64,000 nucleotides of DNA from Brumimicrobium glaciale (lineage in GTDB: Bacteria > Bacteroidota > Bacteroidia > Flavobacteriales_D > Crocinitomicaceae). A program made the position numbers and the translations under genes. Shown here one piece after another: positions 24,956 to 34,991 of this stretch; within the stretch, counting starts at the first letter, position 1; every line of letters begins with the position of its first letter. The DNA lies in contig NZ_SETE01000010.1 of NCBI RefSeq assembly GCF_004152935.1, positions 1 to 64,000 on the forward strand. The letters are read 5' to 3'. The notes under the pieces were generated by a model. It was not told where the DNA came from, made no database searches, and was given only the letters and a program-made list of their open reading frames with translations.

Positions 24956-26965
24956 TCATTTTATCATCTCAATAAACTCATTCTCTGAAACAATTTCAAC
25001 GCCTAAACTTTTTGCTTTTTCTAACTTCGCAGGGCCCATATTGTCTCCTGCTATAATAAAAGAGGTTTTTGCAGAAATACTTCCTACGTTCTTTCCTCCA
25101 TTTGCTTCAATGGCTTCCTTCAATTCTTTTCGAGAAAGTGTTTGAAAAACTCCTGAAACAACAATCGACTTCCCTTCTAAAACTGCACTGTCTAATTCTT
25201 TTTCTTCTATTTCGAATTGTAATCCAGCTGTTTTTAGTCCTTCAACTATTTGAACGTTCTCCGCTTGCAAAAAGTGCTGCTGAATTGAAATAGCGATCTT
25301 CTCTCCTACTTCGTCAATAGTGATTAGCTCATCATAAGTTGCACTTCTTAATGCATCAATATTTTTTAATGCTTTGGCAATTTTTTTAGCGACTGTTTCT
25401 CCAACATGACGTATTCCCAAAGCAAATAAAACCCTTTCAAATGGAATTTCTTTTGAATCTTGTAATCCTTTTAATAAATTATTGGCAGATTTATCTCCCA
25501 TTCTTTCCAATCCCACGATTTGATCGAATGTCAAAGTGTATAAATCCGAACTGTTATGAATAAAACCTTCTGCGAAAAGTAGTTCTACTGTTTCCGCTCC
25601 GATTCCTTCAATATCCATTGCTTTTCGAGAAATAAAATGAATTATTCGACCTGTAATTTGTGGTGGGCAACCTAAATCATTTAAACAATAATGATGCGCT
25701 TCTCCTTCCAATCTTTTTAGCGGCTCTTCACATTCTGGACAATTAGAAATGAATTCAATTTTCTTTGCGTCTGGAGCTCTTTGTGTTAAATCGACCCCTA
25801 CAATCTTAGGAATAATTTCTCCACCTTTCTCAACATAAACGGTGTCGTTTTCATGAAGGTCTAACTTATTGATTTGGTCTTCATTGTATAAAGAAGCGCG
25901 GCGAACAATCGTTCCTCCTAATGCAACAGCAGAAAGATTGGCTACTGGAGTTACCGCTCCTGTTCTACCTACTTGGTATGTTACAGCTTCTAATTCTGCG
26001 CTTGCTTGTTCAGTTTTAAACTTATAAGCAATTGCCCATCTTGGAGATTTTGCGGTATTCCCTAATTCCTCTTGCTGACCATAATCATCTACCTTAATCA
26101 CAACTCCGTCAATTTCAAAAGGCAAATCTGCTCTGTTTCTATCCCAATAATGGATAAATTCCATGATTCCTTCAATAGAATCAGTTCTTTTCAGATATTT
26201 TTTTTCTGGAGTAGGAATTTTGAAACCCCATTCTCCAGCATTTAATACACTTTTATAATGACCATCAGCAGGTAAGTCTGTTCCATATACACCGTATAAA
26301 AAACAATCTAATCCACGTTCAGCAACTACACTTGAATCCTGCAACTTTAATGTTCCTGATGCTGAGTTTCTTGGGTTAGCAAAAAGCTCTTCTCCATTTT
26401 CTTCTCTTGATTTATTTAAAGCATTGAAAGATTCCAGTGGGAAAAATATTTCTCCTCTTATTTCAAATACTTCTGGAAAGTTTCCTTTTAAATGCAAAGG
26501 AATTGTACGAATAGTTTTCACATTAGCGGAAACATTTTCTCCTTTTGAACCATCACCACGTGTTATCGCTTGCGTTAATGCTCCATTTTCATAGCGAATA
26601 CCGATGGCAACTCCGTCATATTTCAATTCACAAACGTAATTGACTTTTCCTGGAACTAATTTTTTAACACGGTTTTCCCATTCTACGATTTCTTCTTCTG
26701 AATAGGTATTCGATAAAGAAAGCATAGGATATTCATGCTTTACTGTTTTAAATTTCTTTGTAATATCTCCACCAACTCTTTTCGTTGGACTATTTGAGGC
26801 TGCTAAATCTGGAAATTGCTCTTCAAGGCCTTGCAATTCTTTTAATCGCTGATCATATTCAAAATCTGAAACCTCAGAAACATTTTCTATGTAATATAGA
26901 TGGTTGTAATGATTTAATTCTTTTGTTAAATCTTCTATTCTTTTTACAGCCTCTTTTGTATTCAT
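24956..26965 (-). CDS. ligA: NAD-dependent DNA ligase
   Basis: The 669-aa ligase seals nicks in replication and repair. Domains in order: the Ia/adenylation domain with YYIENVSEVSDFEYD and the active-site CELKYDGVA (Lys115), an OB fold, a four-Cys zinc finger (CPECEEPL ... YCLNDLGC), helix-hairpin-helix repeats, and a C-terminal BRCT domain from about residue 590 (LEGKSIVVSGVF). Length is normal. It follows prmC after six bases, so both are probably one transcript. Confidence 0.97.
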   Translation of the reverse strand: MNTKEAVKRIEDLTKELNHYNHLYYIENVSEVSDFEYDQRLKELQGLEEQFPDLAASNSPTKRVGGDITKKFKTVKHEYPMLSLSNTYSEEEIVEWENRVKKLVPGKVNYVCELKYDGVAIGIRYENGALTQAITRGDGSKGENVSANVKTIRTIPLHLKGNFPEVFEIRGEIFFPLESFNALNKSREENGEELFANPRNSASGTLKLQDSSVVAERGLDCFLYGVYGTDLPADGHYKSVLNAGEWGFKIPTPEKKYLKRTDSIEGIMEFIHYWDRNRADLPFEIDGVVIKVDDYGQQEELGNTAKSPRWAIAYKFKTEQASAELEAVTYQVGRTGAVTPVANLSAVALGGTIVRRASLYNEDQINKLDLHENDTVYVEKGGEIIPKIVGVDLTQRAPDAKKIEFISNCPECEEPLKRLEGEAHHYCLNDLGCPPQITGRIIHFISRKAMDIEGIGAETVELLFAEGFIHNSSDLYTLTFDQIVGLERMGDKSANNLLKGLQDSKEIPFERVLFALGIRHVGETVAKKIAKALKNIDALRSATYDELITIDEVGEKIAISIQQHFLQAENVQIVEGLKTAGLQFEIEEKELDSAVLEGKSIVVSGVFQTLSRKELKEAIEANGGKNVGSISAKTSFIIAGDNMGPAKLEKAKSLGVEIVSENEFIEMIK

Positions 26966-26971
26966 CTCTCT

Positions 26972-27820
26972 TTAAAATTGTGCGTGAATCATTCGGTCTT
27001 TCCCTTGTAAATCCTGACGAATTTCAACTTTCGAAAATCCATAAGAATTTAAAACAACTTCTACTTCTTTTGCCATTTCTTCATGAACTTCGAAATACAA
27101 ACTTCCTTTGGGTACCAAGTGATCTCTCGCATAAAGTGATATTGCTTTATAATAAAGTAATGGATTGTTATTGGGTACGAAAAGTGCTGAATCTGGCTCA
27201 TGATCTAGTACATGATCCTTCATATTTTCTTTATCATCAAGAGGAATATATGGCGGATTAGAAACAATCATATCCCACTTATAATGAGAATAAGCATGCA
27301 GATTTAAAGCATTTGCAAAGTCGAACTGTACATTCAACTTCAGCTGAATAGCGTTTTCATTGGCCAAATCTAAAGCATTTTGAATTACATCCACGCCAAA
27401 TACCTTGCTTTTAGGAATATGCGACTTCAAAGCTAAAGCAATACATCCTGAACCCGTTCCAACATCCAAAATTTTCGGACTGCGGTCTTTCCATTTTTCA
27501 ACAATCCAATACGCTAATTCTTCAGTTTCTGGTCTCGGAATTAATGCTCGTCTGTCAATCTTTAATTCTAAATCATAAAAATAGGCCACTCCTAAAACAT
27601 ATTGAACAGGTTTTCCGTTATTAATTTCAGCAACAGCATGTTCCAACATAACCTGAACATCTTCTGGAACCTTTTGATCATTGTTTAACAACATTTCCGA
27701 AGCATCATACTGCATGTATTGCATCAAAAACATCTTTGCGATTTGTCTCTTTTCTCTATCAATAAATACATCGCTTAGCTTTTCACTAAAACGATTCAGC
27801 ATTTCATTTACAGTGTACAT
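26972..27820 (-). CDS. prmC: Release factor glutamine methyltransferase
   Basis: The 282-aa SAM-dependent enzyme methylates the GGQ glutamine of peptide chain release factors. It shows the PrmC N-terminal helical domain, the IPRPETEELAYW block (95-106), the SAM site ILDVGTGSGCIALAL (117-131), and the catalytic NPPY at 188-191. The gene is the first of a prmC-ligA pair and diverges from the transketolase N-terminal gene. Confidence 0.95.
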   Translation of the reverse strand: MYTVNEMLNRFSEKLSDVFIDREKRQIAKMFLMQYMQYDASEMLLNNDQKVPEDVQVMLEHAVAEINNGKPVQYVLGVAYFYDLELKIDRRALIPRPETEELAYWIVEKWKDRSPKILDVGTGSGCIALALKSHIPKSKVFGVDVIQNALDLANENAIQLKLNVQFDFANALNLHAYSHYKWDMIVSNPPYIPLDDKENMKDHVLDHEPDSALFVPNNNPLLYYKAISLYARDHLVPKGSLYFEVHEEMAKEVEVVLNSYGFSKVEIRQDLQGKDRMIHAQF

Positions 27821-27891
27821 GGTATTCCTATTTTGTGTAAAAGTAGTAATAAATTAAGGGCTATTTCCACTAAAATATTCTAAATTAAGTA

Positions 27892-27899
27892 TAGATTTG
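27892..27899 (+). promoter_or_regulatory. -7 box TAGATTTG of the transketolase operon
   Basis: An exact TAnnTTTG match 29 bases before the transketolase N-terminal ATG, in the divergent space with prmC. Confidence 0.5.
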
Positions 27900-27928
27900 T
27901 AAATCAAAACAATTTGTCACAATAAGCT

Positions 27929-28771
27929 ATGGATATTAAAACAATGGAGCAATATGCTTCACAGACGAGAAGAGATATTGTAAGAATGGTAGCAGCCGTA
28001 AACTCTGGACACCCAGGAGGTTCACTAGGTTGTGCTGACTTTTTTACAGTGATGTATCACAAAATCTTAAAGCAAGATCCTAAAAACTTTACTATGGACG
28101 GTGAAGGAGAAGATTTATTCTTCCTTTCGAATGGACACATTTCTCCAGTATGGTACAGTACTTTGGCACGTGCAAATTATTTTCCTGTTCCCGAATTGGC
28201 AACATTTAGAAAATTAAACTCACGTTTACAAGGTCACCCAAGTATAGATCATAACCTTCCAGGAATTCGTATTGCATCTGGATCTTTAGGTCAAGGACTT
28301 TCTAATGGAATTGGTGCTGCTGAAGCTAAAAAACTAAATAAAGACGATCGTTTTGTTTATGTTTTAATGGGAGACGGAGAATTACAAGAAGGTCAGATTT
28401 GGGAAGCTGCATTATATGCTGCTGCCAAGAAAGTTGATAACCTTATTGCGACTGTTGATTACAACGGACGTCAAATTGATGGTGATGTAGAAGATGTATT
28501 GTCTCTTGGAAACTTAAAACAGAAATGGCAAGCTTTTGGTTGGGAAACACTTGAAGTTGATGGTCATAACATGGAAGAAATAATTGCTACGTACGAAAAA
28601 GCACAATCTTTATGTGGAAAAGGTAAACCAGTAATGGTTTTATTGAAAACAGAAATGGGTCAAGGGGTTGACTACATGACTGGAACGCACAAATGGCACG
28701 GAGCTGCTCCAAATGCAGAGCAATTGGAAAGTGCTTTAAATCAATTAGAAGAAACTTTAGGAGATTACTAA
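27929..28771 (+). CDS. Transketolase N-terminal subunit
   Basis: The 280-aa protein is the thiamine-diphosphate-binding half of a split transketolase. It has SGHPGGSLGCADF near the N-terminus, the LGQGLSNGIGAA block, and the thiamine/Mg2+ motif GDGELQEGQIWEAALYA. It works with the C-terminal half at 30199 to move two-carbon units in the non-oxidative pentose phosphate pathway. In many bacteria with split transketolase the two genes are directly adjacent; here a VWA gene stands between them. Confidence 0.95.
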   Translation: MDIKTMEQYASQTRRDIVRMVAAVNSGHPGGSLGCADFFTVMYHKILKQDPKNFTMDGEGEDLFFLSNGHISPVWYSTLARANYFPVPELATFRKLNSRLQGHPSIDHNLPGIRIASGSLGQGLSNGIGAAEAKKLNKDDRFVYVLMGDGELQEGQIWEAALYAAAKKVDNLIATVDYNGRQIDGDVEDVLSLGNLKQKWQAFGWETLEVDGHNMEEIIATYEKAQSLCGKGKPVMVLLKTEMGQGVDYMTGTHKWHGAAPNAEQLESALNQLEETLGDY

Positions 28772-28846
28772 AGTTGAATTAAATAAAGTCCTCGTTATGT
28801 TATAAGTGAAAATTATAACACGATTCTCGAAGGAAAAGAAGTTAGA

Positions 28847-30199
28847 ATGAAAAAGTTAATCGTTGCAGTATTTATTTGTTTTGCTGGCTATAGTTATGCC
28901 CAAGAAGAACTGACACGTATACTTTTTGTTCTAGACGCTTCCAATTCGATGAATAAAAAATGGGGAAATGAATCAAGATTCGTAACAGCTAAGCGAATTG
29001 TCTCAAATTCTGTGGACAGTTTAAGAGGAATTCCAAATTTAGAAATCGCCTTACGTGTCTATGGTCACCAATCCCCTATTACAGCCAGTTATCAAGATTG
29101 TGCAGACACTAAACTGGAAGTTCCTTTCGCAAAAAACAACCACGATGCAGTTTTGAATAAAATCCGAACCATTCGTGCCAAAGGAACAACTCCAATTGCG
29201 CGTTCACTTGAACAGGCAGCGGATGACTTTCCAGATAAAACTTCTAGAAATGTAATCATATTAATTACAGATGGTATTGAAGCCTGTGATGATGAACCTT
29301 GTGTGATTGCAGATAAATTGCGCGCGAAAGGAATCACGATTAGTCCGTTTGTAATTGGTTTAGGAATGGATATGTCTTATTTATCACATTTTGATTGCTA
29401 CGGAAATTATAAATCAGCTGAAGATCCTCAGGCGTTTGAAGCAGTTTTAAAGAATGTGGTGAACAAAGCCTTGGTGAATACTACAGTTCAAATTAATTTG
29501 AATACAACATCAGGAAAACCTTTGGAAACTGATGTTACACTATTTTTGTATGAATCAGGAACTAAAAATTTAAAGTATTCTTACGTGCATACTTTAAATG
29601 AGGCAAAATTGCCAGACACTTTAGTTTTAGATCCAAGTATTCCGTATGATTTGGTAGCCAAAACACTTCCCGAACAAGTCAAAACAGGGATTAAAATTCT
29701 GCGTAATACTCACAATACAGTAGAATTACCAACGCCACAAGGTCAAATTAAAGTTGTTTTCAATCAACCTTCACGCTATGACTATGTTGATGTGCGTGTT
29801 ATGGAAAAAGGGAAAACGAATACTTTAAACGTTCAAAAATTCAATGCTACCCAAGAATACATTGTTGGGGAATATGAATTAGAAGTTTTGACTTTGCCAA
29901 GAAGATATAAAACGATTAAAGTAAGTCAAAGTGCATTGAACACAGTTTCAATTGATGCTCCTGGAGTGGCCAACTTTTCAGCGTATAAGATTGTCACCGC
30001 TCAAGTATTTGAAGTTAAAGAGAACAATGAATTTGAATGGGTTTGTGATTTACTTGAGAACACGCTGAGCAACACTTTTATCCTTCAACCGGGGAAATAC
30101 AAAGTGGTTTACAGACAAAAAGATTTGAAATCTACCAGCTATACTAAACAAAAAGATTTTAACGTATATTCGAACAAAACAGTAACGATAAATTTATAA
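28847..30199 (+). CDS. Exported VWA-domain protein between transketolase halves
   Basis: The 450-aa product has a signal peptide ([15 protein letters not shown], cut before QEEL). Residues about 22-205 form a von Willebrand factor A domain with the metal site DASNSM and a second conserved block [14 protein letters not shown]. The remainder is strand-rich and unlike named domains ([30 protein letters not shown]), with the look of repeated beta-sandwich modules. Its TAA stop overlaps the ATG of the next gene by one base (TAATG), so translation is probably coupled to the transketolase C-terminal subunit. Envelope location inferred; ligand unknown. Confidence 0.88.
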   Translation: MKKLIVAVFICFAGYSYAQEELTRILFVLDASNSMNKKWGNESRFVTAKRIVSNSVDSLRGIPNLEIALRVYGHQSPITASYQDCADTKLEVPFAKNNHDAVLNKIRTIRAKGTTPIARSLEQAADDFPDKTSRNVIILITDGIEACDDEPCVIADKLRAKGITISPFVIGLGMDMSYLSHFDCYGNYKSAEDPQAFEAVLKNVVNKALVNTTVQINLNTTSGKPLETDVTLFLYESGTKNLKYSYVHTLNEAKLPDTLVLDPSIPYDLVAKTLPEQVKTGIKILRNTHNTVELPTPQGQIKVVFNQPSRYDYVDVRVMEKGKTNTLNVQKFNATQEYIVGEYELEVLTLPRRYKTIKVSQSALNTVSIDAPGVANFSAYKIVTAQVFEVKENNEFEWVCDLLENTLSNTFILQPGKYKVVYRQKDLKSTSYTKQKDFNVYSNKTVTINL

Positions 30200-31158
30200 T
30201 GGAAAAGAAAATCAAAATTTTAGGCGAGAAAGATACACGTTCAGGCTTTGGAGAAGGTTTGCACGAATTGGGTAAATCACATCCAAATGTTGTGGCATTG
30301 TGTGCTGATTTAACAGGTTCATTAAAAATGAATGCTTTTGAAGATGATTTTTCAGATCGTTTTTTCCAAGTAGGTATTTCTGAAGCAAACATGATCAGTA
30401 TGGCAGCAGGAATGACGATTGGTGGAAAAATTCCTTTTACTGGAACATTCGCTAACTTTTCTACAGGAAGAGTGTATGACCAAATTCGTCAATCTGTTGC
30501 ATACTCTAAGAAAAATGTAAAGATTTGTGCCTCTCACGCTGGATTAACACTTGGTGAAGATGGAGCAACGCATCAAATCTTAGAAGATATCGGAATGATG
30601 AAAATGATGCCGAACATGACTGTTATTGTTCCAGCTGATTTTAACCAAACAAAACAAGCTACAAAAGCAATCGCTGACTTAGAAGGTCCTGTTTATCTTC
30701 GTTTTGGTCGTCCAAAAGTTCCGATTTTCGTTGCAGATGATGCTGAATTCGTTATTGGGAAAGCTGATACTATTTTTGAAGGAAAGGATGTTTCAATTAT
30801 CGCTTGTGGACACATGGTTTACAAAGCAATTGAAGCGGCTCAAGAATTGGCAAAAGAAGGAATCAATGCAGAAGTTATCAACATGCATACGATTAAACCT
30901 TTGGATATAAAAGCTATTTTAGCAACTGCTAAGAAAACGGGTTGTGTTGTTACCGCTGAGGAACACATGATCAATGGTGGTTTGGGTGATTCTGTTGCGC
31001 AAGTTTTAAGCATGAATAATCCTACACCACAAGAATATGTTGGTGTTGATGATACTTTCGGTGAAAGTGGAACGCCTGATGAATTAATGACGAAATACAA
31101 TATCGATACAGCTGATGTAATCAAAGCAGCAAAAAAAGTTATCGCTCGTAAAAAATAA
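30199..31158 (+). CDS. Transketolase C-terminal subunit
   Basis: The 319-aa subunit carries the pyrimidine-binding domain ([18 protein letters not shown], with the Glu that activates thiamine diphosphate), the [16 protein letters not shown] block, and a C-terminal transketolase domain ([21 protein letters not shown]). It completes the enzyme started by 27929-28771. The start codon overlaps the VWA gene stop. A strong terminator follows. Confidence 0.95.
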   Translation: MEKKIKILGEKDTRSGFGEGLHELGKSHPNVVALCADLTGSLKMNAFEDDFSDRFFQVGISEANMISMAAGMTIGGKIPFTGTFANFSTGRVYDQIRQSVAYSKKNVKICASHAGLTLGEDGATHQILEDIGMMKMMPNMTVIVPADFNQTKQATKAIADLEGPVYLRFGRPKVPIFVADDAEFVIGKADTIFEGKDVSIIACGHMVYKAIEAAQELAKEGINAEVINMHTIKPLDIKAILATAKKTGCVVTAEEHMINGGLGDSVAQVLSMNNPTPQEYVGVDDTFGESGTPDELMTKYNIDTADVIKAAKKVIARKK

Positions 31159-31166
31159 TAGTTTAC

Positions 31167-31210
31167 AAACAGTTCTTTGGAAGTTTACTTCTGGAGAACT
31201 GTTTTTTTTT
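31167..31210 (+). terminator. Terminator of the transketolase/VWA operon
   Basis: AAACAGTTCT (31167-31176) pairs with AGAACTGTTT (31195-31204), continuing into a run of T residues to 31210. Confidence 0.85.
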
Positions 31211-31272
31211 GATCTAACTCCTGCCCTTTAAAATAGTCTGATTTTACATTTTAGTAATAATTCTAATTTCTC

Positions 31273-32466
31273 ATGAAAAATCCATTGACCACAGCTGAAA
31301 AGTTTAAGCAATTGCAAGGGCAAACCAGTCCATTTCCTTTTTTAATCGAAGTTGATTATGCAAAAGGAAGTTATATCTATGATAAACAAGGAAAGTCTTA
31401 TTTGGATATGATTGCAGGGGTTGCCGTAAACAATATTGGTCACAATCATCCTGAGGTTGTCAAAGCTTTAAAAGCACAAATTGACCGTCATTTACATGTA
31501 ATGGTTTATGGAGAATTCATTCAAGATGCTCCATTAGAAATGGCTGAACGTTTGACAGCGATTTTACCCCAGCAATTGAATTCAGTTTATGCGGTGAATT
31601 CTGGAACGGAAGCCAACGAAGCAGCTATAAAATTGGCAAAGCGTGTGACTGGAAGAAGAGAAATCATTTCTTGTTATGGAGCGTATCACGGAAGCACGAA
31701 CGGAAGTTTAAGTTTATCAAGTAAGGAAATTAAGAAAAAGCCATTTGAACCTTTAATGCCAGAGGTGAATTTTATTCGTCACAATGAAATAGAAGATTTA
31801 ACATTAATCACAGAAAAAACCGCTGGAGTTTTTATTGAACCTATTCAGGGAGATGCTGGTGTTCGACAAGCTTCTACCGAATATTTAAAAGCATTGAGAA
31901 AACGATGTGATGAAACCGGAACACAACTGATATTTGATGAAATCCAATGTGGAATAGGAAGATCTGGAAAGAACTTTGCCTTCGAACACTCTGGAGTTGT
32001 CCCTGATATTTTGACCTTAGGTAAAGCATTGGGCGGCGGAATGCCAATCGGAGCATTGGTGAGTAGTCACGAAAAGCTAGATTTATTCAGTCATGATCCA
32101 ATTTTGGGACACATTACAACATTTGGTGGGCATCCTGTGGTTTGTGCTGCAGCTGCGGCTGGATTAAAAGTTTTATCTGGAATTGATTACGATGAAGTGA
32201 ATAAAATAGGTCAACATATAGAAGATGAATTGTTGAAGCATAAACTCGTGAAAGAAGTTAGACGTATTGGATTTATGTTTGCCATTGACATGGAGAATGC
32301 GGAAGTCGTGAATGAAATTGTGATGAAATGCATGGAAAAAGGATTGATTTCATTTTGGTTTTTGTCGCACCCGGAGAGTTTTAGGTTGAGTCCGCCATTG
32401 ACGCTGAGTCGTGAAGAAGGGGAAAAGGCTTTGAAGATTATTGAAGAGGTGATGAAAGAAATATGA
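31273..32466 (+). CDS. Class III PLP-dependent aminotransferase
   Basis: The 397-aa enzyme belongs to the acetylornithine/ornithine aminotransferase group. It shows NSGTEANEAAIKLAKR (109-124), the FDEIQCGIGRSGK block with PLP-contacting Asp222, and TLGKALGGGMPIGA with the Schiff-base Lys251. The substrate (acetylornithine, ornithine, 4-aminobutyrate or lysine) cannot be fixed from sequence. No arginine-pathway gene is adjacent, so the argD role is unproven. Monocistronic, followed by a repeat-rich spacer. Confidence 0.9.
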   Translation: MKNPLTTAEKFKQLQGQTSPFPFLIEVDYAKGSYIYDKQGKSYLDMIAGVAVNNIGHNHPEVVKALKAQIDRHLHVMVYGEFIQDAPLEMAERLTAILPQQLNSVYAVNSGTEANEAAIKLAKRVTGRREIISCYGAYHGSTNGSLSLSSKEIKKKPFEPLMPEVNFIRHNEIEDLTLITEKTAGVFIEPIQGDAGVRQASTEYLKALRKRCDETGTQLIFDEIQCGIGRSGKNFAFEHSGVVPDILTLGKALGGGMPIGALVSSHEKLDLFSHDPILGHITTFGGHPVVCAAAAAGLKVLSGIDYDEVNKIGQHIEDELLKHKLVKEVRRIGFMFAIDMENAEVVNEIVMKCMEKGLISFWFLSHPESFRLSPPLTLSREEGEKALKIIEEVMKEI

Positions 32467-32860
32467 CACCTACTCTGCGAGAATAATTACTCGGAGAGCT
32501 AGACTTATTTCTCCCGCAGATTTTCGCGGATTACGCAGATTTTTTTCTTCGTGTCGAGTGAAATTTTTGATTTTATTTTTTTTTCTCTATGAAGACCTCC
32601 CTACATCTCTAATGAAAATAATTAAAGTGCCGAATACGCTCAACTTATACTTCTTTTTCTTCTTTTTTCTCTGCGAATCTCCGCCCCTCTGCGAAACTCT
32701 GCGTAACTCTTATTTTTTTTTCTCTGAGTCCCTCCGTGAAAAACCTCCGTGCAACTCTGTGAAAATAATTAAAGCGTCAAAGGCGCTCAACTTATACTTC
32801 TCTTTCTTCCTTTTTCTCTGCGAATCTCCGCCCCTCTGCGAAACTCTGCGTCACTCTTCT
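32467..32860. repeat. Two 98-bp CTCTGCG-rich direct repeats
   Basis: The block 32614-32711 recurs at 32761-32858, offset 147 bp, with few differences. Both carry the C/T-rich core with CTCTGCGAATCTCCGCCCC and CTCTGCG. Between them stands a related CTCTGAGTCCCTCCGTG passage, and upstream (about 32511-32541) a CCGCAGATTTTCGCGGATT-type passage. The resulting frames are repeat-encoded and not genes. This looks like a dispersed intergenic repeat family. Confidence 0.85.
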
Positions 32861-33553
32861 CTATGCCAACAACTTCGCATCATGCACCAATATAGAATTT
32901 CTCTCCAAGTGAATCAATCCTGCTTGTTTAAATTCGTTTAGGATTGTTGTTACTTTTTGTCTTGAAATCCCCGTCAAATTAGCTATTTCTTGGTGAGTAA
33001 GATTGTGTTTAATCAACATTTCATAACCTACAGGTTTTCCAATGTCTTCAGCCATTTCTTTAATAAAGTCTATAATTCTGTGTTTTGACTTCTTAAGCAT
33101 TACCGATTCAAGTCTATTGTCTAGTCTTCGGTAATTGGTCAACATATTTTTAATAACTTTCTGATAAACCTCTTGATTTGCATCACAGATGTTTTTGAAA
33201 TCTTTTGTTGGTATAGAAAGCACTATAGTATTTTTATCCATTACTTTGGCTGAATCATTGTGATTAGCAAACATAGAAGGGTCTATAGCTGCATATTCGC
33301 CATAATAGTCACCGTCATTTAAAATACGTTTGATACTCTCTTTTTCAGAGTCTGAATGTTTGATGATTTTAACTCTTCCGTTTTTAATAAAAAAAACTTC
33401 ATCTATAGAATCACCATTGCGAAAAAGATAATCATTTTTCGAATATTGATTCTCCTTAAAAATGCTTTGCAAGGCTATTTTTCGATCGGATGTAAGTCCA
33501 TCAAACAACTCAATGCTATCAACCAACCACTTCTTTGCACTTTTATTAATCAT
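32861..33553 (-). CDS. Crp/Fnr family transcriptional regulator
   Basis: The 230-aa protein has an N-terminal cyclic-nucleotide-binding-type beta-roll (about residues 20-135: DEVFFIKNGRVKII, LNDGDYYGEYAAID) and a C-terminal winged helix. The recognition part is LTHQEIANLTGISRQKVTTIL (helix-turn-helix, listed here as two pieces LTHQEIANLTG and ISRQKVTTIL). There is no N-terminal Cys cluster, so it is not an Fnr-type iron-sulfur sensor. The effector and regulon are unknown. It faces the aminotransferase and repeats in convergent orientation. Confidence 0.9.
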   Translation of the reverse strand: MINKSAKKWLVDSIELFDGLTSDRKIALQSIFKENQYSKNDYLFRNGDSIDEVFFIKNGRVKIIKHSDSEKESIKRILNDGDYYGEYAAIDPSMFANHNDSAKVMDKNTIVLSIPTKDFKNICDANQEVYQKVIKNMLTNYRRLDNRLESVMLKKSKHRIIDFIKEMAEDIGKPVGYEMLIKHNLTHQEIANLTGISRQKVTTILNEFKQAGLIHLERNSILVHDAKLLA

Positions 33554-33695
33554 ATTCTTTAAGTTTTACTTTAGATAATAATTACGTGTTATTACTTATC
33601 TTATAAAACAATGATTAATAAAAAAAGTTCATGGGAAATAATCTATTTTTTTTTGAAGTTATTTGCAAGCCATCCCTTCGGAAGTGAATCGTCCT

Positions 33696-33732
33696 CAAAA
33701 AAAAAGAGGTTGTCACTTTCGCAACAACCTCT
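33696..33732 (-). terminator. Terminator of the TPR protein gene
   Basis: On the minus strand AGAGGTTGT (33724-33732 complement) pairs with ACAACCTCT, followed by a T-run (A-run 33697-33705 on the plus strand). It lies 22 bases after the stop of the TPR gene. Confidence 0.85.
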
Positions 33733-33753
33733 CTTCTATTTTAGAATTAAATA

Positions 33754-34971
33754 TTATTTACCTTCCGCATCAACTGCATCAGCACGTTTTTTGTACTCTA
33801 ATGCTTTCTCAGTGTTTCCAGCGTTTCTGTGTACTTGAAACAATACATTCAATACTCCTGAATTATTTGGATCTTGATTAATGTAAATTTCCAAAGGCGC
33901 AATTGCCTTTTTGTACATCTCTTGACTTCTTGCACTAACTTGGTCGTAATCAGGATTGTTGAAATCCATTTGACTAGCTGTAGTTTTCAGTTTTTCACCT
34001 CTACCTAAATATAGAACTCCTAAGTTATATGCTGCTTCAGCATATTCTGGATCTATTTTGATAGCGCGCTCAAGGTTGTTTTCAGCTTTAGTGTACAAAC
34101 CTTCCACTTCATCAGATTTAACTTGGTAACCTTCTTCTGTAATTTCCATTGCAGTAAACTCATTATATGCTTTATCTGCAGCAGTCAAGTAAATAGATCC
34201 CATGTTAGAAAACAACACTTTGTTGTTTGGAGATGATTTAGCAGCAGCATCAAAATAAGCTTCAGCTTTTTCTAAATCGTTATTGTCTAATGCGATATTC
34301 ACACCAGCAATTGCTAAATCTTCACTTTCAGGAAACAACTCCAAAGCGCTAGAAATAAATTCCATAGCTTTTTCTGATTCACCTGATTTGCTCAAAGTGT
34401 CAATGTAGTTTCTAGCAGCAATAATTGCATTCGTTTTCATAGCTTCACGCTCTTCTTCGATATTTGCAATTTTCTTTACTTGATAAGCACCTGCAAATCC
34501 AGCAAAAGCCATTTGATAATTCTTCTGCTTAAACATCATTTCACCGATTGTTACAGCTTGACCAATTTTACGGTTGAAGAATAAATCTACATCCGATTTA
34601 TAACGCTTCTTAGCTTCTGTGTGCTTGATTGATCCTTCAATAACATCAAGAATAGAATCAGTCTGATATACTTTCAAATCTTCAGCACCTGTCATTCCAG
34701 ACAATTCAACTAAACTGTAATTAATTACAGCGTTATAGTAATTTGCTTTTGGATCAGCCTTTGTCGACTCATCCTTCATCGCAGGATCAATGTATCTTTT
34801 TGCCTCCAACAAATAAGATTTTGCTTTCACTAAATCTTGACTTGCAAAAGCAGGCTCATATTTCTGAAACTCAAGTGCAGCAGAAACAACATTGCTGTTT
34901 TGTGAGAATCCTTGTGCTCCTATAAAAAATGTAGCACAAAGGATTCCTAAATTTACTTTGTTCAATTTCAT
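33754..34971 (-). CDS. Exported TPR-repeat protein
   Basis: The 405-aa product has a signal peptide (LGILCATFFIGAQGFS, cut before QNSN) and several tetratricopeptide repeats. The clearest are AKSSPNNKVLFSNMGSIYL and the pair NNLERAIKIDPEYAEAAYNL with LGVLYLGRGE. TPR arrays are protein-protein scaffolds; the location should be periplasmic. Its gene lies 20 bases downstream of gyrA on the same strand, so the two may share a transcript, ending at the terminator at 33696-33732. Confidence 0.88.
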   Translation of the reverse strand: MKLNKVNLGILCATFFIGAQGFSQNSNVVSAALEFQKYEPAFASQDLVKAKSYLLEAKRYIDPAMKDESTKADPKANYYNAVINYSLVELSGMTGAEDLKVYQTDSILDVIEGSIKHTEAKKRYKSDVDLFFNRKIGQAVTIGEMMFKQKNYQMAFAGFAGAYQVKKIANIEEEREAMKTNAIIAARNYIDTLSKSGESEKAMEFISSALELFPESEDLAIAGVNIALDNNDLEKAEAYFDAAAKSSPNNKVLFSNMGSIYLTAADKAYNEFTAMEITEEGYQVKSDEVEGLYTKAENNLERAIKIDPEYAEAAYNLGVLYLGRGEKLKTTASQMDFNNPDYDQVSARSQEMYKKAIAPLEIYINQDPNNSGVLNVLFQVHRNAGNTEKALEYKKRADAVDAEGK

Positions 34972-34991
34972 TTTGTTCTGTTTTTTATTTC

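Noticed and set aside
32614-32858. CRISPR array
   Set aside because: Repeat units are 98 bp and only two; the sequence between them is itself repeat-like.
32558-32941. 127-codon plus-strand open frame
   Set aside because: It is made of the CTCTGCG direct repeats, giving the same Cys-Glu-Ser-Pro phrase twice and poly-Phe runs, and it overlaps the end of the Crp/Fnr gene.
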